The notes: generated by a model not told the origin, from the sequence alone. A DNA stretch of 64,000 bases from Clostridia bacterium (GCA_017442225.1 JAFSAR010000001.1:1-64000), one strand, 5' to 3'. Shown: positions 1 through 9,800, numbered from the stretch's first letter. A program made the numbers and translations.

Positions 1-96
1 ATCATTTTCCTTTTGTGTGAATTCAACCTTTGCACCACCATAAATTCTATTTGGTTCATTATATCATATATTAGCCATAAACACAATATGTTTAAT
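1..96. other. Left edge, no supportable gene
   Basis: I see no convincing coding region in these 96 bases. The minus strand has an A+T-rich stretch with a TATAAT-like hexamer near 58-63 that could be the promoter of a gene running off the left edge, but the gene itself is outside the window. Confidence 0.3.
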
Positions 97-130
97 AAAA
101 ATCGCCCTGCCGATTTCTCAGCAGGGCGAT
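97..130 (-). terminator. Rho-independent terminator of ppdK
   Basis: A perfect 10-bp stem (ATCGCCCTGC at 101-110 with GCAGGGCGAT at 121-130) encloses a 10-base loop. On the minus strand it is followed by a short T run at 97-100. It lies about 20 bases past the ppdK stop codon. Confidence 0.85.
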
Positions 131-151
131 AATTTTGCTTTATAAATCTAA

Positions 152-2782
152 TTATTTAGATTCTTTGATAGCAGCCTGTGCAGCAGCGAGTCTTGCGATC
201 GGCACACGGAAAGGTGAGCATGATACATAGTCAAGACCAATCTTATGGCAGAACTCTACAGATACGGGGTCGCCACCGTGTTCACCGCAGATACCGCAGT
301 GCATTGTAGGACGAACCTTTTTACCAAGAGTAACAGCCATATCCATAAGTTTGCCTACACCGTTCTGGTCAAGCTTAGCAAATGGATCATTTTCATAAAT
401 CTTGCTATCATAGTATGCTGTAAGGAACTTACCAGCGTCATCACGGCTGAAACCGAATGTCATCTGGGTAAGGTCATTTGTACCAAAGCAGAAGAATTCA
501 GCTTCGTTAGCAATTTCGTCAGCAGTAAGGCAAGCACGTGGAATTTCCATCATGGTACCAACTTCGTACTTAAGGTCAGCGCCAGCAGCTGCGATTTCAG
601 CGTCAGCAGTAGCAACAACGATGTTCTTAACGAACTTCATTTCCTTAACTTCACCGGTAAGAGGAATCATAATTTCAGGAACAAGGTCCCAATCAGGATG
701 AGCCTTCTTAACGTTGATAGCTGCACGAATAACAGCCTTTGTCTGCATAGCAGCAATTTCAGGATAGGTAACTGCCAAACGGCAACCACGGTGACCCATC
801 ATTGGGTTGAATTCGTGAAGACCTGTAATGATATTCTTAATGTCAGCAACAGTCTTGCCCTGAGCTTTTGCAAGAGCCTCAATGTCAGCTTCTTCGGTAG
901 GAACGAACTCGTGTAGAGGTGGATCGAGGAAACGGATAGTTACGGGGCAGCCTTCAAGAGCCTCATAAAGCTTCTCAAAGTCACCTTGCTGATAGGGGAG
1001 AATCTTGTCAAGAGCAGCTTCGCGCTCTTCAACAGTGTCAGCGCAAATCATTTCACGGAAAGCAGCGATTCTGTCAGCTTCAAAGAACATATGCTCAGTA
1101 CGGCAAAGACCGATACCTTCTGCGCCAAGCTCACGAGCCTTTTTAGCGTCAGCAGGTGTGTCAGCGTTTGTACGAACCTTAAGTGTACGGAATTCATCAG
1201 CCCAATCCATAATTCTGCCAAATTCACCAGCGATTTCAGCGTCAACAGTGGGGATGATACCGTCATAAATATTACCTGTAGAACCGTCAATAGAAATAAA
1301 GTCGCCTTCGTTGTAGGTTTTGCCTGCAAGAGTGAACTGTTTGTTTTCTTCGTCCATAATGATGTCGCCGCAACCGGATACACAGCAAGTACCCATACCA
1401 CGTGCAACAACGGCAGCGTGGCTTGTCATACCGCCACGAACTGTAAGAATACCCTGTGAAGCCTTCATACCTGTAATATCTTCAGGTGAGGTTTCAAGAC
1501 GAACAAGAACAACCTTTTCGCCACGAGCGTTCCAAGCCTCTGCATCTTCGGCAGTAAATACAACCTTACCGCAAGCAGCGCCAGGAGATGCGCCAAGACC
1601 CTTACCTGCAGGAGTAGCAGCCTTAAGAGCTTTTGCGTCAAACTGTGGGTGGAGAAGGGTATCAAGGTTACGAGGATCAATCATTGCAACAGCCTGTTTC
1701 TTGTCGATCATACCTTCGTCAACGAGGTCACAAGCAATCTTAAGAGCAGCCTTAGCTGTACGCTTACCGTTACGTGTCTGGAGCATATAGAGCTTACCGT
1801 CTTCTACAGTAAATTCCATATCCTGCATATCGCGGTAGTGATCTTCAAGAATTGCGCAAACCTTGTTAAATTCTTCAAATGCAGCAGGGAACTTTTCAGC
1901 CATTTCTGCAATTGGCATTGGTGTACGTACACCAGCAACAACGTCTTCACCCTGTGCGTTGGTAAGGAATTCACCCATAAGTCCGGGTTCACCGGTAGCG
2001 GGGTCACGTGTAAATGCAACACCTGTACCGCAGTTGTCACCCATATTACCAAATGCCATCATTTGTACGTTAACAGCGGTACCCCAAGAATAAGGAATAT
2101 CGTTGTCACGACGGTAAACGTTTGCACGGGGGTTGTCCCATGAACGGAAAACTGCTTCAACAGCGCCCATAAGCTGTTCCTTAGGATCGGTAGGGAAGTC
2201 CTTACCAATTTTTGACTTGTATTCAGCCTTGAACTGTGTAGCAAGCTCTTTAAGATCTTCAGCAGTAAGCTCAACGTCTTGAGTTACGCCCTTTTCTTCC
2301 TTCATTTTGTCGATAAGCTCTTCAAAGTATTTCTTACCAACTTCCATAACTACGTCAGAATACATTTGAATAAATCTTCTGTAGCAGTCATAAGCCCAAC
2401 GAGCGTTACCGCTCTTTGCAGCCATTGTTTCAACAACGTCTTCGTTAAGACCAAGGTTAAGAATGGTATCCATCATACCGGGCATAGAAGCACGAGCACC
2501 TGAACGAACAGAAACGAGCAATGGATTTTCTTTGTCACCGAATTTCTTACCGGTGATGCCTTCCATCTTGTCGATGTATTCCATAATCTGTGCCTGAATA
2601 TCATCGTTAATCTTTCTGCCATCTTCGTAGTACTGTGTGCAAGCTTCGGTTGTAACAGTGAAACCCTGTGGAACGGGAAGACCGATTTTGGTCATTTCTG
2701 CAAGGTTAGCACCCTTACCGCCCAAAAGCTCACGCATTGATGCGTCGCCTTCGCTAAAAAGGTAAACATACTTGTGACTCAT
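152..2782 (-). CDS. ppdK: Pyruvate, phosphate dikinase
   Basis: Reversibly interconverts pyruvate + ATP + phosphate with phosphoenolpyruvate + AMP + pyrophosphate in the cytoplasm. Many anaerobic Clostridia use it as a glycolytic or gluconeogenic step. The 876 residues match the family length. The N-terminal ATP-grasp domain shows KGANLAEM near residue 24 and VRSGARASMPGMMDT near residue 92. The phosphohistidine swivel domain shows GGMTSHAAVVARGMG near residue 450, whose His carries the phosphate. The C-terminal TIM barrel has GLCRTEHMF and ends near CGICGEHGGDP. The ATG is preceded by AGGAGG. It is a single-gene unit with its own terminator. A TATAAT-like hexamer at about 2863-2868 may be its -10 element. 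No regulatory dikinase-kinase gene is adjacent. Confidence 0.98.
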   Translation of the reverse strand: MSHKYVYLFSEGDASMRELLGGKGANLAEMTKIGLPVPQGFTVTTEACTQYYEDGRKINDDIQAQIMEYIDKMEGITGKKFGDKENPLLVSVRSGARASMPGMMDTILNLGLNEDVVETMAAKSGNARWAYDCYRRFIQMYSDVVMEVGKKYFEELIDKMKEEKGVTQDVELTAEDLKELATQFKAEYKSKIGKDFPTDPKEQLMGAVEAVFRSWDNPRANVYRRDNDIPYSWGTAVNVQMMAFGNMGDNCGTGVAFTRDPATGEPGLMGEFLTNAQGEDVVAGVRTPMPIAEMAEKFPAAFEEFNKVCAILEDHYRDMQDMEFTVEDGKLYMLQTRNGKRTAKAALKIACDLVDEGMIDKKQAVAMIDPRNLDTLLHPQFDAKALKAATPAGKGLGASPGAACGKVVFTAEDAEAWNARGEKVVLVRLETSPEDITGMKASQGILTVRGGMTSHAAVVARGMGTCCVSGCGDIIMDEENKQFTLAGKTYNEGDFISIDGSTGNIYDGIIPTVDAEIAGEFGRIMDWADEFRTLKVRTNADTPADAKKARELGAEGIGLCRTEHMFFEADRIAAFREMICADTVEEREAALDKILPYQQGDFEKLYEALEGCPVTIRFLDPPLHEFVPTEEADIEALAKAQGKTVADIKNIITGLHEFNPMMGHRGCRLAVTYPEIAAMQTKAVIRAAINVKKAHPDWDLVPEIMIPLTGEVKEMKFVKNIVVATADAEIAAAGADLKYEVGTMMEIPRACLTADEIANEAEFFCFGTNDLTQMTFGFSRDDAGKFLTAYYDSKIYENDPFAKLDQNGVGKLMDMAVTLGKKVRPTMHCGICGEHGGDPVSVEFCHKIGLDYVSCSPFRVPIARLAAAQAAIKESK

Positions 2783-2979
2783 TGCGAATCAACCTCCTAA
2801 ATTTTTATGGATTTAAAATCCAATTTTAACTAAATTATACCCATTTCTACGGTATCTAAATGATTATAACAAAAAACTTTAAAAAAATAAAGAGTTTTTT
2901 TACAAAAATTGTAATTTTAATACTTTTTCAAAATAAAATTGTGTGTTCAGAACGAAAAAATAGTCATTTTGCACTAATA

Positions 2980-3010
2980 AAGCACCGCACATTAAAAATG
3001 AACGGTGCTT
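2980..3010 (-). terminator. Terminator after the ECF S-component gene
   Basis: AAGCACCG (2980-2987) pairs with CGGTGCTT (3003-3010) around an A+T-rich loop. The minus-strand 3' side reads into TTTATTA. It directly follows the stop at 3017. The T run is short, so termination may be partial. Confidence 0.6.
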
Positions 3011-3016
3011 GAAATG

Positions 3017-3625
3017 TTATTTGTGAAGTCTTTTAACCTGAGTGTATACAACATTACTTATTACTGTACCTGCTAATGTTGTTACAAGTAATTCAACTAA
3101 GAAATTAAGTGTAAGAATTGTCAATAACACAGTCATAACGGCTCCACCAAATGATGTGTTTGAATAAAACAGAACATAAGAGGACATAAACATTGCAGTA
3201 TTAAGAATAGGAACTAATGCAGATGAAACAGCAAATGCATAAAATCCGGTTTTACCTTTTCTTTCAAACAATGAAAATACCAGTCCTGCAACAAGTCCTG
3301 TTAATATACGAGGAACAAAGCAGGTTATTGTATAACCAAAAGGACTTTCGTTAAAAAGCGGTGTAGCACTAGGATCAATCATAAAACCAATTCCAAAAGC
3401 TTGTAAAAAGCTTGTAAGACCAAAAACAAAACCAAGTATTGTTCCGCCAGATATGCCTGTACAAGCTGCACCTAATGCAACAGGAATTGTCATTAAGGTG
3501 ATTGAAAATGCACCGGTTACCGTTATGTAACCGATAGGGGTGAAGTTCATTACCAACATTATGGCAATAAACATTGCAATAAGCACCATTTTATAGATGT
3601 TACTGTTTTTTTGAGTTTTTGTCAT
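3017..3625 (-). CDS. ECF transporter substrate-binding (S) subunit, probably pantothenate
   Basis: A 202-residue hydrophobic protein with about six membrane segments. It has the usual S-component layout: a charged N-terminus, then MVLIAMFIAIMLVMNFTPIG and small-residue-rich helices containing GFVFGLTSF and CFVPRILTG. S subunits bind one vitamin and dock onto a shared EcfA1-EcfA2-EcfT motor. That motor is encoded at 15509-18029 in this window, the arrangement of group II ECF systems. The specificity is inferred from the operon, since coaX (pantothenate kinase) is two genes upstream, and from the resemblance to the pantothenate-type S family. Another vitamin remains possible. GGAGG precedes the ATG. 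Confidence 0.75.
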   Translation of the reverse strand: MTKTQKNSNIYKMVLIAMFIAIMLVMNFTPIGYITVTGAFSITLMTIPVALGAACTGISGGTILGFVFGLTSFLQAFGIGFMIDPSATPLFNESPFGYTITCFVPRILTGLVAGLVFSLFERKGKTGFYAFAVSSALVPILNTAMFMSSYVLFYSNTSFGGAVMTVLLTILTLNFLVELLVTTLAGTVISNVVYTQVKRLHK

Positions 3626-3697
3626 AAAAATTACCTCCGATACTGCCCGTTATGGTGCAGTTCATAAAATTTTGACATATTATATTTACTGATAAAA

Positions 3698-4789
3698 TCA
3701 GTTATGTCTGTGAATACGCATAAATTCCATAAAGTTGTTCCAAGCGTGTCGTGATAAAAAATGCATTGTCGGTGCCATAAAGAAGCCAACGTTACCATCA
3801 AGCAGTTTTTCGCTGCCTGTAAGATAGTGGTCACACTCTTTCAAACCCATGAGTCCCGTCTTTTCCCAAGCCTCAGCCGCTGCCATGCAACATAGCTGCT
3901 GCGATTTTTGGTCTGCCCAAAAGTCAAGCTCTGCGGCATTTACGCAAACGTTGCGAGGCGCTATACTTGCCAAAACGAAGTGCTGGTCAAAATCAGTACC
4001 AAAACCTTGTACAGCATATTTTTTGTAGTTTTCGCAGAACCAGTAGGGGAAAACAGTAGTAATACGATCAATTGTTTCGCCGCGAAATTCTTTTTCCACG
4101 GCAAAATTTCCGTCAATATCGGGAAGTCCCGAGCCGCCACGCGCAATAGCATCACCCGCGCAACCTGCATTATTAGAAAATACAAAGGTAAAGCGTTCGT
4201 CCATCATGCCGGTAAACAGCGCGGTTTTACCAAGACGTGAGTGACCGAGTATAGCAACATTTTTTTCGTCAGTGCCGCCCAATGTAAGAACATAATCAAG
4301 CACTCGCATATTTGCAAAGCCCCAAAGACCAATTTTTCCACAGTCGGTATTTGAATTTCTGCCGTTTGGAAACACAAGTGGTGCTATACCTGTAGTAAAA
4401 TCATCATCATCACTCGTAATATGATTGTAGCAGTATGTAATGATGTCATATTCACTTTCGCTTAATTCTTCAATTGGAAAATATTTATCGGGAACATGCT
4501 CATCAATATTTATACAGATTATAACAGGATGTTTTTTACCATCTTGATGAAGTAGTCTGTAAATAGGGAAGGTATGGCTACCGTTTTTATTTGACAGTGT
4601 GAAATCTACACTCGATAAAAATACATTGCCCCTATCAAAACGACGGTCAAGAATTTTCTCATTAGATACCGACCATTCAAAGTTATTTTCAGGTAGATAT
4701 CCATATACTTCACGCTGCATTATTTCGATCATTTCATCACGTGATTTCAGTGGTGGTAAATTGCGATTCTTAAGTTCTTGTTTTAACAT
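3698..4789 (-). CDS. CE15-like alpha/beta hydrolase (glucuronoyl or acetyl esterase-like)
   Basis: A 363-residue serine hydrolase without a signal peptide, so probably cytoplasmic. The nucleophile elbow is GHSRLGKTAL, with Ser at about 184, the extended G-x-S-x-x-G-K pattern of CE15 glucuronoyl esterases and related acetylxylan esterases. Other family-like blocks are WFCENYKKYA near 250, IAPRNVCVNAAELDFWAD near 277-293 and MHFLSRHAW near 342-350, which supplies the likely catalytic His. Family members cleave esters of plant cell-wall uronic acids, but many intracellular homologues have no known substrate. It lies between coaX and the ECF S gene, 14 bases after coaX. Why an esterase sits in a pantothenate locus is unclear. 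Confidence 0.75.
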   Translation of the reverse strand: MLKQELKNRNLPPLKSRDEMIEIMQREVYGYLPENNFEWSVSNEKILDRRFDRGNVFLSSVDFTLSNKNGSHTFPIYRLLHQDGKKHPVIICINIDEHVPDKYFPIEELSESEYDIITYCYNHITSDDDDFTTGIAPLVFPNGRNSNTDCGKIGLWGFANMRVLDYVLTLGGTDEKNVAILGHSRLGKTALFTGMMDERFTFVFSNNAGCAGDAIARGGSGLPDIDGNFAVEKEFRGETIDRITTVFPYWFCENYKKYAVQGFGTDFDQHFVLASIAPRNVCVNAAELDFWADQKSQQLCCMAAAEAWEKTGLMGLKECDHYLTGSEKLLDGNVGFFMAPTMHFLSRHAWNNFMEFMRIHRHN

Positions 4790-4803
4790 AAAATCACCAC
4801 TTT

Positions 4804-5568
4804 TTATCTATTCTTTTCGTATATTTCACGCAAGCCGTCAAGTAACAGATTTGCGTTATAGATTATGTCGTTTTTGCAATGAACAATAATGTCTTTTGAA
4901 AGACCGCCCGTTGCAACAATCGTAGGTATTTCGCCAAGCTCGTCAGAAATACGGTCTAGGAGACCATCAAGCATTGCGGCAGTTCCGTATATGAGACCCG
5001 ATTTCATACAATCCACGGTATTGGAGCCGATAACCGATTTAGGCGCATTTATATCAATAGACGGCAGTTGGGCTGTGTTTTCGGTAAGAGCTTTTAGTGT
5101 AAGGCGAACACCCGCCGAAATAACACCGCCTAAATATGCGCCGTTTCTATCGATGACACTGATTGTAGAGGCAGTTCCCATATCAATAACAACGCAGGGG
5201 AGAGTATATTCGCTGATAGCGCCAACAGCTCCTGCAACCAGATCTGCGCCAAGCTGCGCGGGATTATCTATCTTGATATTAAGTCCTGTTTTAACACCGG
5301 GACCAAGCTCTAACGGTACAATATTACAAAGTAGGGATACTGCATTACATACAGCGTTGCCAACAGAAGGCACTACTGACGATATGATGCAGTCTTCAAT
5401 TCGCGCGTGGTTTAGTCCGTGAAGCTCCAAAATATTCTTAATCTCAACAGCGTATTGGTCGGCTGTGGTACCGTGCACTGTGGCAAGGCGCGCCGTAAAG
5501 CGCAAAACGTCATTATCATACGCGCCAAGTGTGATATTTGTATTGCCGATATCAATAGCCAATAGCAT
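4804..5568 (-). CDS. coaX: Type III pantothenate kinase
   Basis: Phosphorylates pantothenate to 4'-phosphopantothenate, the first step of coenzyme A synthesis. The 254 residues match the family. The N-terminal phosphate-binding loop LLAIDIGNTNITLGAY is diagnostic. The mid-protein block VVIDMGTASTISVID matches the second conserved motif of the ASKHA fold. GADLVAGAVGA (near 108) and GGVISAGVRLTLKAL also fit. Type III enzymes are insensitive to CoA feedback and usually need a monovalent cation. The ATG follows AAGGAG. It is the first gene of a three-gene minus-strand operon with the esterase and the ECF S subunit, and its promoter is back to back with that of rpsF. Confidence 0.96.
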   Translation of the reverse strand: MLLAIDIGNTNITLGAYDNDVLRFTARLATVHGTTADQYAVEIKNILELHGLNHARIEDCIISSVVPSVGNAVCNAVSLLCNIVPLELGPGVKTGLNIKIDNPAQLGADLVAGAVGAISEYTLPCVVIDMGTASTISVIDRNGAYLGGVISAGVRLTLKALTENTAQLPSIDINAPKSVIGSNTVDCMKSGLIYGTAAMLDGLLDRISDELGEIPTIVATGGLSKDIIVHCKNDIIYNANLLLDGLREIYEKNR

Positions 5569-5600
5569 ACTTAAAGTCTCCTTTTTGCTTTTTCGGCTAT

Positions 5601-5629
5601 ATTATATTATATAGAATAAGAAAAATCAA
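5601..5629 (-). promoter_or_regulatory. Predicted promoter of coaX
   Basis: On the minus strand, TTGATT (5624-5629), 17 bases, then TATAAT (5601-5606). This lies about 35 bases upstream of the coaX start and faces away from the rpsF promoter. Confidence 0.6.
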
Positions 5630-5648
5630 TCTAAAAACGCAAAAAAAG

Positions 5649-5676
5649 TTGACAAATTAGAAAAATATGTTATAAT
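5649..5676 (+). promoter_or_regulatory. Strong vegetative promoter of rpsF-ssb-rpsR
   Basis: Consensus TTGACA (5649-5654) and consensus TATAAT (5671-5676), 16 bases apart. The expected transcript start is near 5683, leaving a leader of about 85 bases before the rpsF start codon. Confidence 0.85.
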
Positions 5677-5708
5677 GTTAGTCGCTAATTGAGAATTTAC
5701 TCAAATTT

Positions 5709-5740
5709 AGCTCCTTGCCCCGTGCAAAATGCGCGGAGCC
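5709..5740 (+). promoter_or_regulatory. Candidate S6:S18-binding leader hairpin
   Basis: Lower stem GCTC (5710-5713) pairs with GAGC (5736-5739). Upper stem CGTGC (5721-5725) pairs with GCGCG (5731-5735) around AAAAT. A one-sided 5' bulge CTTGCCC lies between the stems, with C-C-G at its junction with the upper stem. Known rpsF leaders that bind the S6:S18 complex have a hairpin with a bulged CCG, mimicking the 16S rRNA site, for autoregulation. The fold fits, but I could not compare it with a covariance model. Confidence 0.5.
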
Positions 5741-5766
5741 ATCAGACCAGAAGGAGGTGCAACAAA

Positions 5767-6048
5767 ATGACCAACAAGTATGAGGTAGCTCTTGTTCTTT
5801 CTGTAGCAAACGGCGACGAGGCTGTAAACGCTCTTAAAGAAAAGTTCAATGACCTTATAGCAAAAAATGGTACGGTCGAAAACGTTGACGAATGGGGTAA
5901 GCGCAGACTTGCATACCCAATCAACGATGAGACCGAGGGTTACTACGTTTTCACAACAGTGACCTGTGAACCTAACGTTCCTGCAGAGCTTGAGCGTATT
6001 GCAGGTATTACCGAAGGCGTTCTTCGCATTATGGTAATAAGAAAGTAA
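5767..6048 (+). CDS. rpsF: 30S ribosomal protein S6
   Basis: A 93-residue protein beginning MTNKYEVALVLSVANGDE, with the conserved WGKRRLAYPINDETEGYY and a C-terminal LRIMVIRK. S6 pairs with S18 on the platform of the small subunit. The start is ATG 5767, directly after AGAAGGAGGTGC. An in-frame codon farther upstream at 5689 would place the ribosome binding site and leader hairpin inside the gene, so I reject it. It is the first gene of the rpsF-ssb-rpsR operon, a standard bacterial order in which ssb is co-expressed with two ribosomal proteins. Confidence 0.97.
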   Translation: MTNKYEVALVLSVANGDEAVNALKEKFNDLIAKNGTVENVDEWGKRRLAYPINDETEGYYVFTTVTCEPNVPAELERIAGITEGVLRIMVIRK

Positions 6049-6062
6049 TGGAGGACAATTAA

Positions 6063-6488
6063 ATGTTTAATCTTGTAGTGTTAACGGGACGTCTTACAGC
6101 AGACCCCGAACTCAAAACAACACAAAGCGGTATACCCGTTACAACGTTTTCCATTGCGGTAAACCGTAACTATCGCGCAGGTGAGGAACAGCAGACTGAC
6201 TTTATCAACATTGTTGCTTGGCGTCAGCGCGCTGAATTTATCACCAAATATTTCAAAAAGGGCAATTTAATCGGTATTGAAGGTTCTATCCAGACCCGTA
6301 AATATCAGGATAAAAATGGCAACAACCGTACAGCATTTGAGGTTGTTGTAAATAACGCGCAGTTTGTAGAGTCAAAGCGTGACGGCGCCAGCGCAGCACC
6401 CGCTGCTAACGAGCCTGCTGCATTCAGCAACGCTGATGCAAGTGACTTTGCAGAAATCGGCGGTATGGACGACGATTTGCCCTTCTAA
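6063..6488 (+). CDS. ssb: Single-stranded DNA-binding protein
   Basis: 141 residues with an N-terminal OB fold (MFNLVVLTGRLTADPELK, then TFSIAVNR, DFINIVAWRQRAEF, GNLIGIEGSIQTRKYQD). A short Ala-rich linker leads to the acidic C-terminal tip DDDLPF, which recruits replication and repair partners. It coats single-stranded DNA during replication, recombination and repair, normally as a homotetramer. It sits 14 bases after rpsF behind GGAGG. At 141 residues it has a shorter linker than many Firmicute homologues. Confidence 0.97.
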   Translation: MFNLVVLTGRLTADPELKTTQSGIPVTTFSIAVNRNYRAGEEQQTDFINIVAWRQRAEFITKYFKKGNLIGIEGSIQTRKYQDKNGNNRTAFEVVVNNAQFVESKRDGASAAPAANEPAAFSNADASDFAEIGGMDDDLPF

Positions 6489-6513
6489 TTAAATTTTAAG
6501 GAGGAACTTTTCG

Positions 6514-6753
6514 ATGGAAAAGACAGATAGACCGCTTCACAGAAAGCCACGCAAAAAGGTTTGTCATTTTTGCGCTGACCGTGTGGAAGCTATTGATTAT
6601 AAGGATGTAGCACGTCTTCGCAAGTACGTTTCTGAGCGTGCAAAGATTTTGCCTCGCAGAACAACAGGTACCTGCGCAAAGCATCAGCGTGAACTGACCA
6701 CTGCTATCAAGCGCGCTCGTCAGGTAGCTCTGCTTCCTTACAGCAACGACTAA
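6514..6753 (+). CDS. rpsR: 30S ribosomal protein S18, cysteine-containing (zinc-ribbon) form
   Basis: 79 residues. The core [20 protein letters not shown] and ending [12 protein letters not shown] are typical of S18, which binds the 16S platform next to S6. Unlike the Bacillus subtilis protein, it keeps CHFC near residue 14 and CAKH near residue 50, a likely C-x2-C...C-x2-H zinc site. S18 exists as zinc-binding and zinc-free variants in bacteria, and this is the former. GGAGG lies about 9 bases before the ATG. It ends the operon and is followed by a strong terminator. Confidence 0.95.
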   Translation: MEKTDRPLHRKPRKKVCHFCADRVEAIDYKDVARLRKYVSERAKILPRRTTGTCAKHQRELTTAIKRARQVALLPYSND

Positions 6754-6760
6754 TATTTTT

Positions 6761-6794
6761 AAAACCGATGAATTTTAGTTCATCGGTTTTATTT
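6761..6794 (+). terminator. Terminator of rpsF-ssb-rpsR
   Basis: AAAACCGATGAA pairs with TTCATCGGTTTT (6761-6790), followed by ATTTTAT. It sits 8 bases past the rpsR stop. Confidence 0.9.
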
Positions 6795-6795
6795 T

Positions 6796-6837
6796 ATACA
6801 AAAAGCTATCTGACATTTTAAGCCAGATAGCTTTTTT
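6796..6837 (-). terminator. Terminator of the ABC transporter gene
   Basis: AAAAAGCTATCTG (6800-6812) pairs with CAGATAGCTTTTT (6824-6836). T-rich flanks on both sides mean it may work in both directions. It lies just after the stop at 6840. Confidence 0.85.
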
Positions 6838-6839
6838 GT

Positions 6840-9800
6840 TTATTCAGTTCTGAGTGCGGTTACAGGGTCTTTTTTTGCAGCGCTCTTTGATGGGATAACA
6901 CCAGAGATAAGTGTTAGACATATACTTATAAGTACAAGTATAGCTGCTGCCTCAATCGGCAAAATAGCGTTTAAATTGTTTATTCCTGTAATGGCATGCA
7001 ATATTGCGTTAATCGGTATGCACAGCAGATAGGTGATTACTACACCAAGCACACCTGATGACAGACCTATAATTACGGTTTCGGCATTGAAAAGTCCCGA
7101 AACATTTTTCTTTGATGCGCCTATTGCGCGCAGTATACCGATTTCTTTTGTTCGCTCCTGAACTGAAATCAGTGTAATTACGCCAATCATAATTGATGAT
7201 ACTATAAGTGAAATAGCAACAAATGCGATAAGCACATAAGTGATTGCGTTGATAATTGTTGTAATAGATGACATCATAATACCGAGATAGTCAGTGTATT
7301 TGATTTGTTTTAGTTCTTCGACATCTTCATTATACAATTTGATTGCGTCGGTAATTACATCCTTGTTTTCAAAGGTAGATGCGTAAATATTGATTGATGC
7401 GGGTGACTCTAAATCAATATATCCCATATCAAGCAGATTTTGTTCGTAAGTGCTTTCTGAGAACACCATTATTTTATCATAATAGGTGGCGCATTGTTCT
7501 GTAGAGTAGGTTGGAAGCATCATATCAAGCGCGCCCGCCAGTTGTTCGGTACTCATAGCTGACATTTTTGAGGAAACCTGCGCGGCATACTGAGCTTTGA
7601 TTTGTTCGGTAATCATTTTGATGAACAACTCATTAAAGTCTTCGTCAGACATCGATGCAAGATACTCGCTGATTTCTTCGCTTGATACACTCATCTGCGA
7701 GCCAAGACCTGCCGCCATTTGCGCTTCCATATCGGCGCGGGTCATAGAACCCATGGTAGCGTCAATTTGTTGCTGTAAAAAGTCATTGTCGGGAATACTG
7801 CTTATTGCTATATATGCCTTTGCTTTACCTTCCAAATCAAGACTGCTTATATATTCAGAAAGCGCAGCTTCTTTTTCTTCATTACTTAATGTGCCTGTTG
7901 TGGTATCGAAAGGCAGACCCGTTAAAATATCGGTATCGGGAGACTTTAACTGCGCTTCAATAACGGCACTTTCATCGGCAAGTTCTACTAAATGCTTGGT
8001 AAGGTCTGAGGTGTAAGCGATGCTGCCGCTAAGCATAGTTGTGGTTACATCTTCGTTTGGCCTGATTATACCCGTTATTTTAAGTGTCATCGCGTTATCG
8101 TAAAGGTAACGAAGACCTGCATCGGTGTTGCGTAAATCAACATAAATACCTGTTGCATCATCGTAGTGGTAGCAATCTGCATTTAAAATTGCCTTATATT
8201 CTGTGTCGCAAATTTCTTCGTAAGTCCATTTGTGAGTTTCTTTTTCGTCAAGCTTAGTACCATTAAGCGCGGCGTCAGCAAGCTTGTCGATATCTTCGGC
8301 GGAAATAAGGCCTAAAGCATAAAGCGCAATATCGTCGAGCTCGTTATTTTCATCTAATACCAATACGATTTCATCATAGTTGTTAGGCCATGAGCCGTAT
8401 ACAACGTCATATTGGTCGAGTAACAAATCGTTTACAGGTGCGCCGTCGTTTCCCGGTAGCAATTCTTGCCATAGGGTAGACCCCATTGAAGACATAGGGG
8501 ACATCATAGATGTACTTGACGAGCCTGTAAGCGCTGACATTGCCGACATATCTACACCTACGTATTTAAGCATAAGGTCGGTTATTATTTTTTCTAAATC
8601 CGAATACAAAATCTCACCGTCAACATTTTCGGTATAAATTTGCATATCAATATCATAAGAATACTGTACGCCGTTTACTGCGGCAGATAACTCGGTGGTT
8701 TCGTCGGTAATTTCTTTTTCGAGATATTTTTTAAATGCTTTAAGGTCGTTCTTGCTTTCTTCAATGCTGTTCAATGCGTTAATCATATCATAAAGCGCAG
8801 TTTTTTCATAAACAGCATCATTTTCGTGTGTGTTTTCATCAGCTGTTATATTCATGAACGCTTCCATAAGCGTTGACATATCAACGGTAGATGCTTCAAG
8901 AGTCAGTGGGTATACAGAAAGCGTGCTTTCCTGAACAGCGTCGATATACGCCGTCATACCCTGAGATATCGCAAGAATAAGCGCAATACCTATAATACCT
9001 ATTGATCCTGCAAAAGATGTCAGAATTGTGCGTCCTTTTTTGGTAATAAGATTTTTGAGCGACAGCATAAACGACGTACCAAACGACATAGTCGGTTTTT
9101 TAGTTTTCTTGTGGCCTTCGTGTTTTTTGGTATTAATTTCGTTTTCATGTTGTATTTCTTCGTCGCTCAGAGGCATCGAGTCATGGGTAACAACACCGTC
9201 AAGCATATTGATAATTCGCGAAGAATATTTATTAGCAAGCTCGGGGTTATGAGTCACCATAATTATAAGGCGGTCTTTTGATATTTCTTTAAGAATTTCC
9301 ATAACCTGAACGCTGGTTTCGGTATCAAGAGCGCCCGTCGGCTCGTCCGCCAAGATAATATCCGGATTATTTACAAGCGCACGTGCTATGGCAACGCGCT
9401 GCATCTGACCGCCCGACATTTCACTGGGCTTTTTAGAAAGTTGGTCGCCGAGTCCTACGTCCTCGAGCGCTTTTTGGGCTCGTGTTTTGCGTTCTGACTT
9501 TGATACGCCCGAAAGGGTGAGCGCAAGCTCAACGTTTTGCAAAACTGTCTGGTGAGGTATAAGGTTATAACTTTGGAAGACAAATCCTATCGTGTGGTTA
9601 CGGTACGTATCCCAATCAGCGTCATTGTATTCCTTTGTTGAGCGACCTGAAATTATAAGGTCGCCGCTGGTATATCGGTCAAGTCCGCCTATAATATTAA
9701 GCAGGGTCGTTTTACCGCAGCCCGACTGACCAAGTATTGATACGAATTCGTGACTGCGAAATTCAACATCAATGCCTTTAAGCGCTTCAACGGTATTGTC

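Noticed and set aside
245..1459. Long plus-strand open frames of up to 223 residues inside ppdK
   Set aside because: They run antisense to a complete, conserved dikinase gene, lack ribosome binding sites and show no family motif.
7597..8016. 139-residue plus-strand open frame inside the ABC fusion
   Set aside because: Antisense to the coding strand in the outer loop region, Ser-rich by codon mirror, no ribosome binding site.
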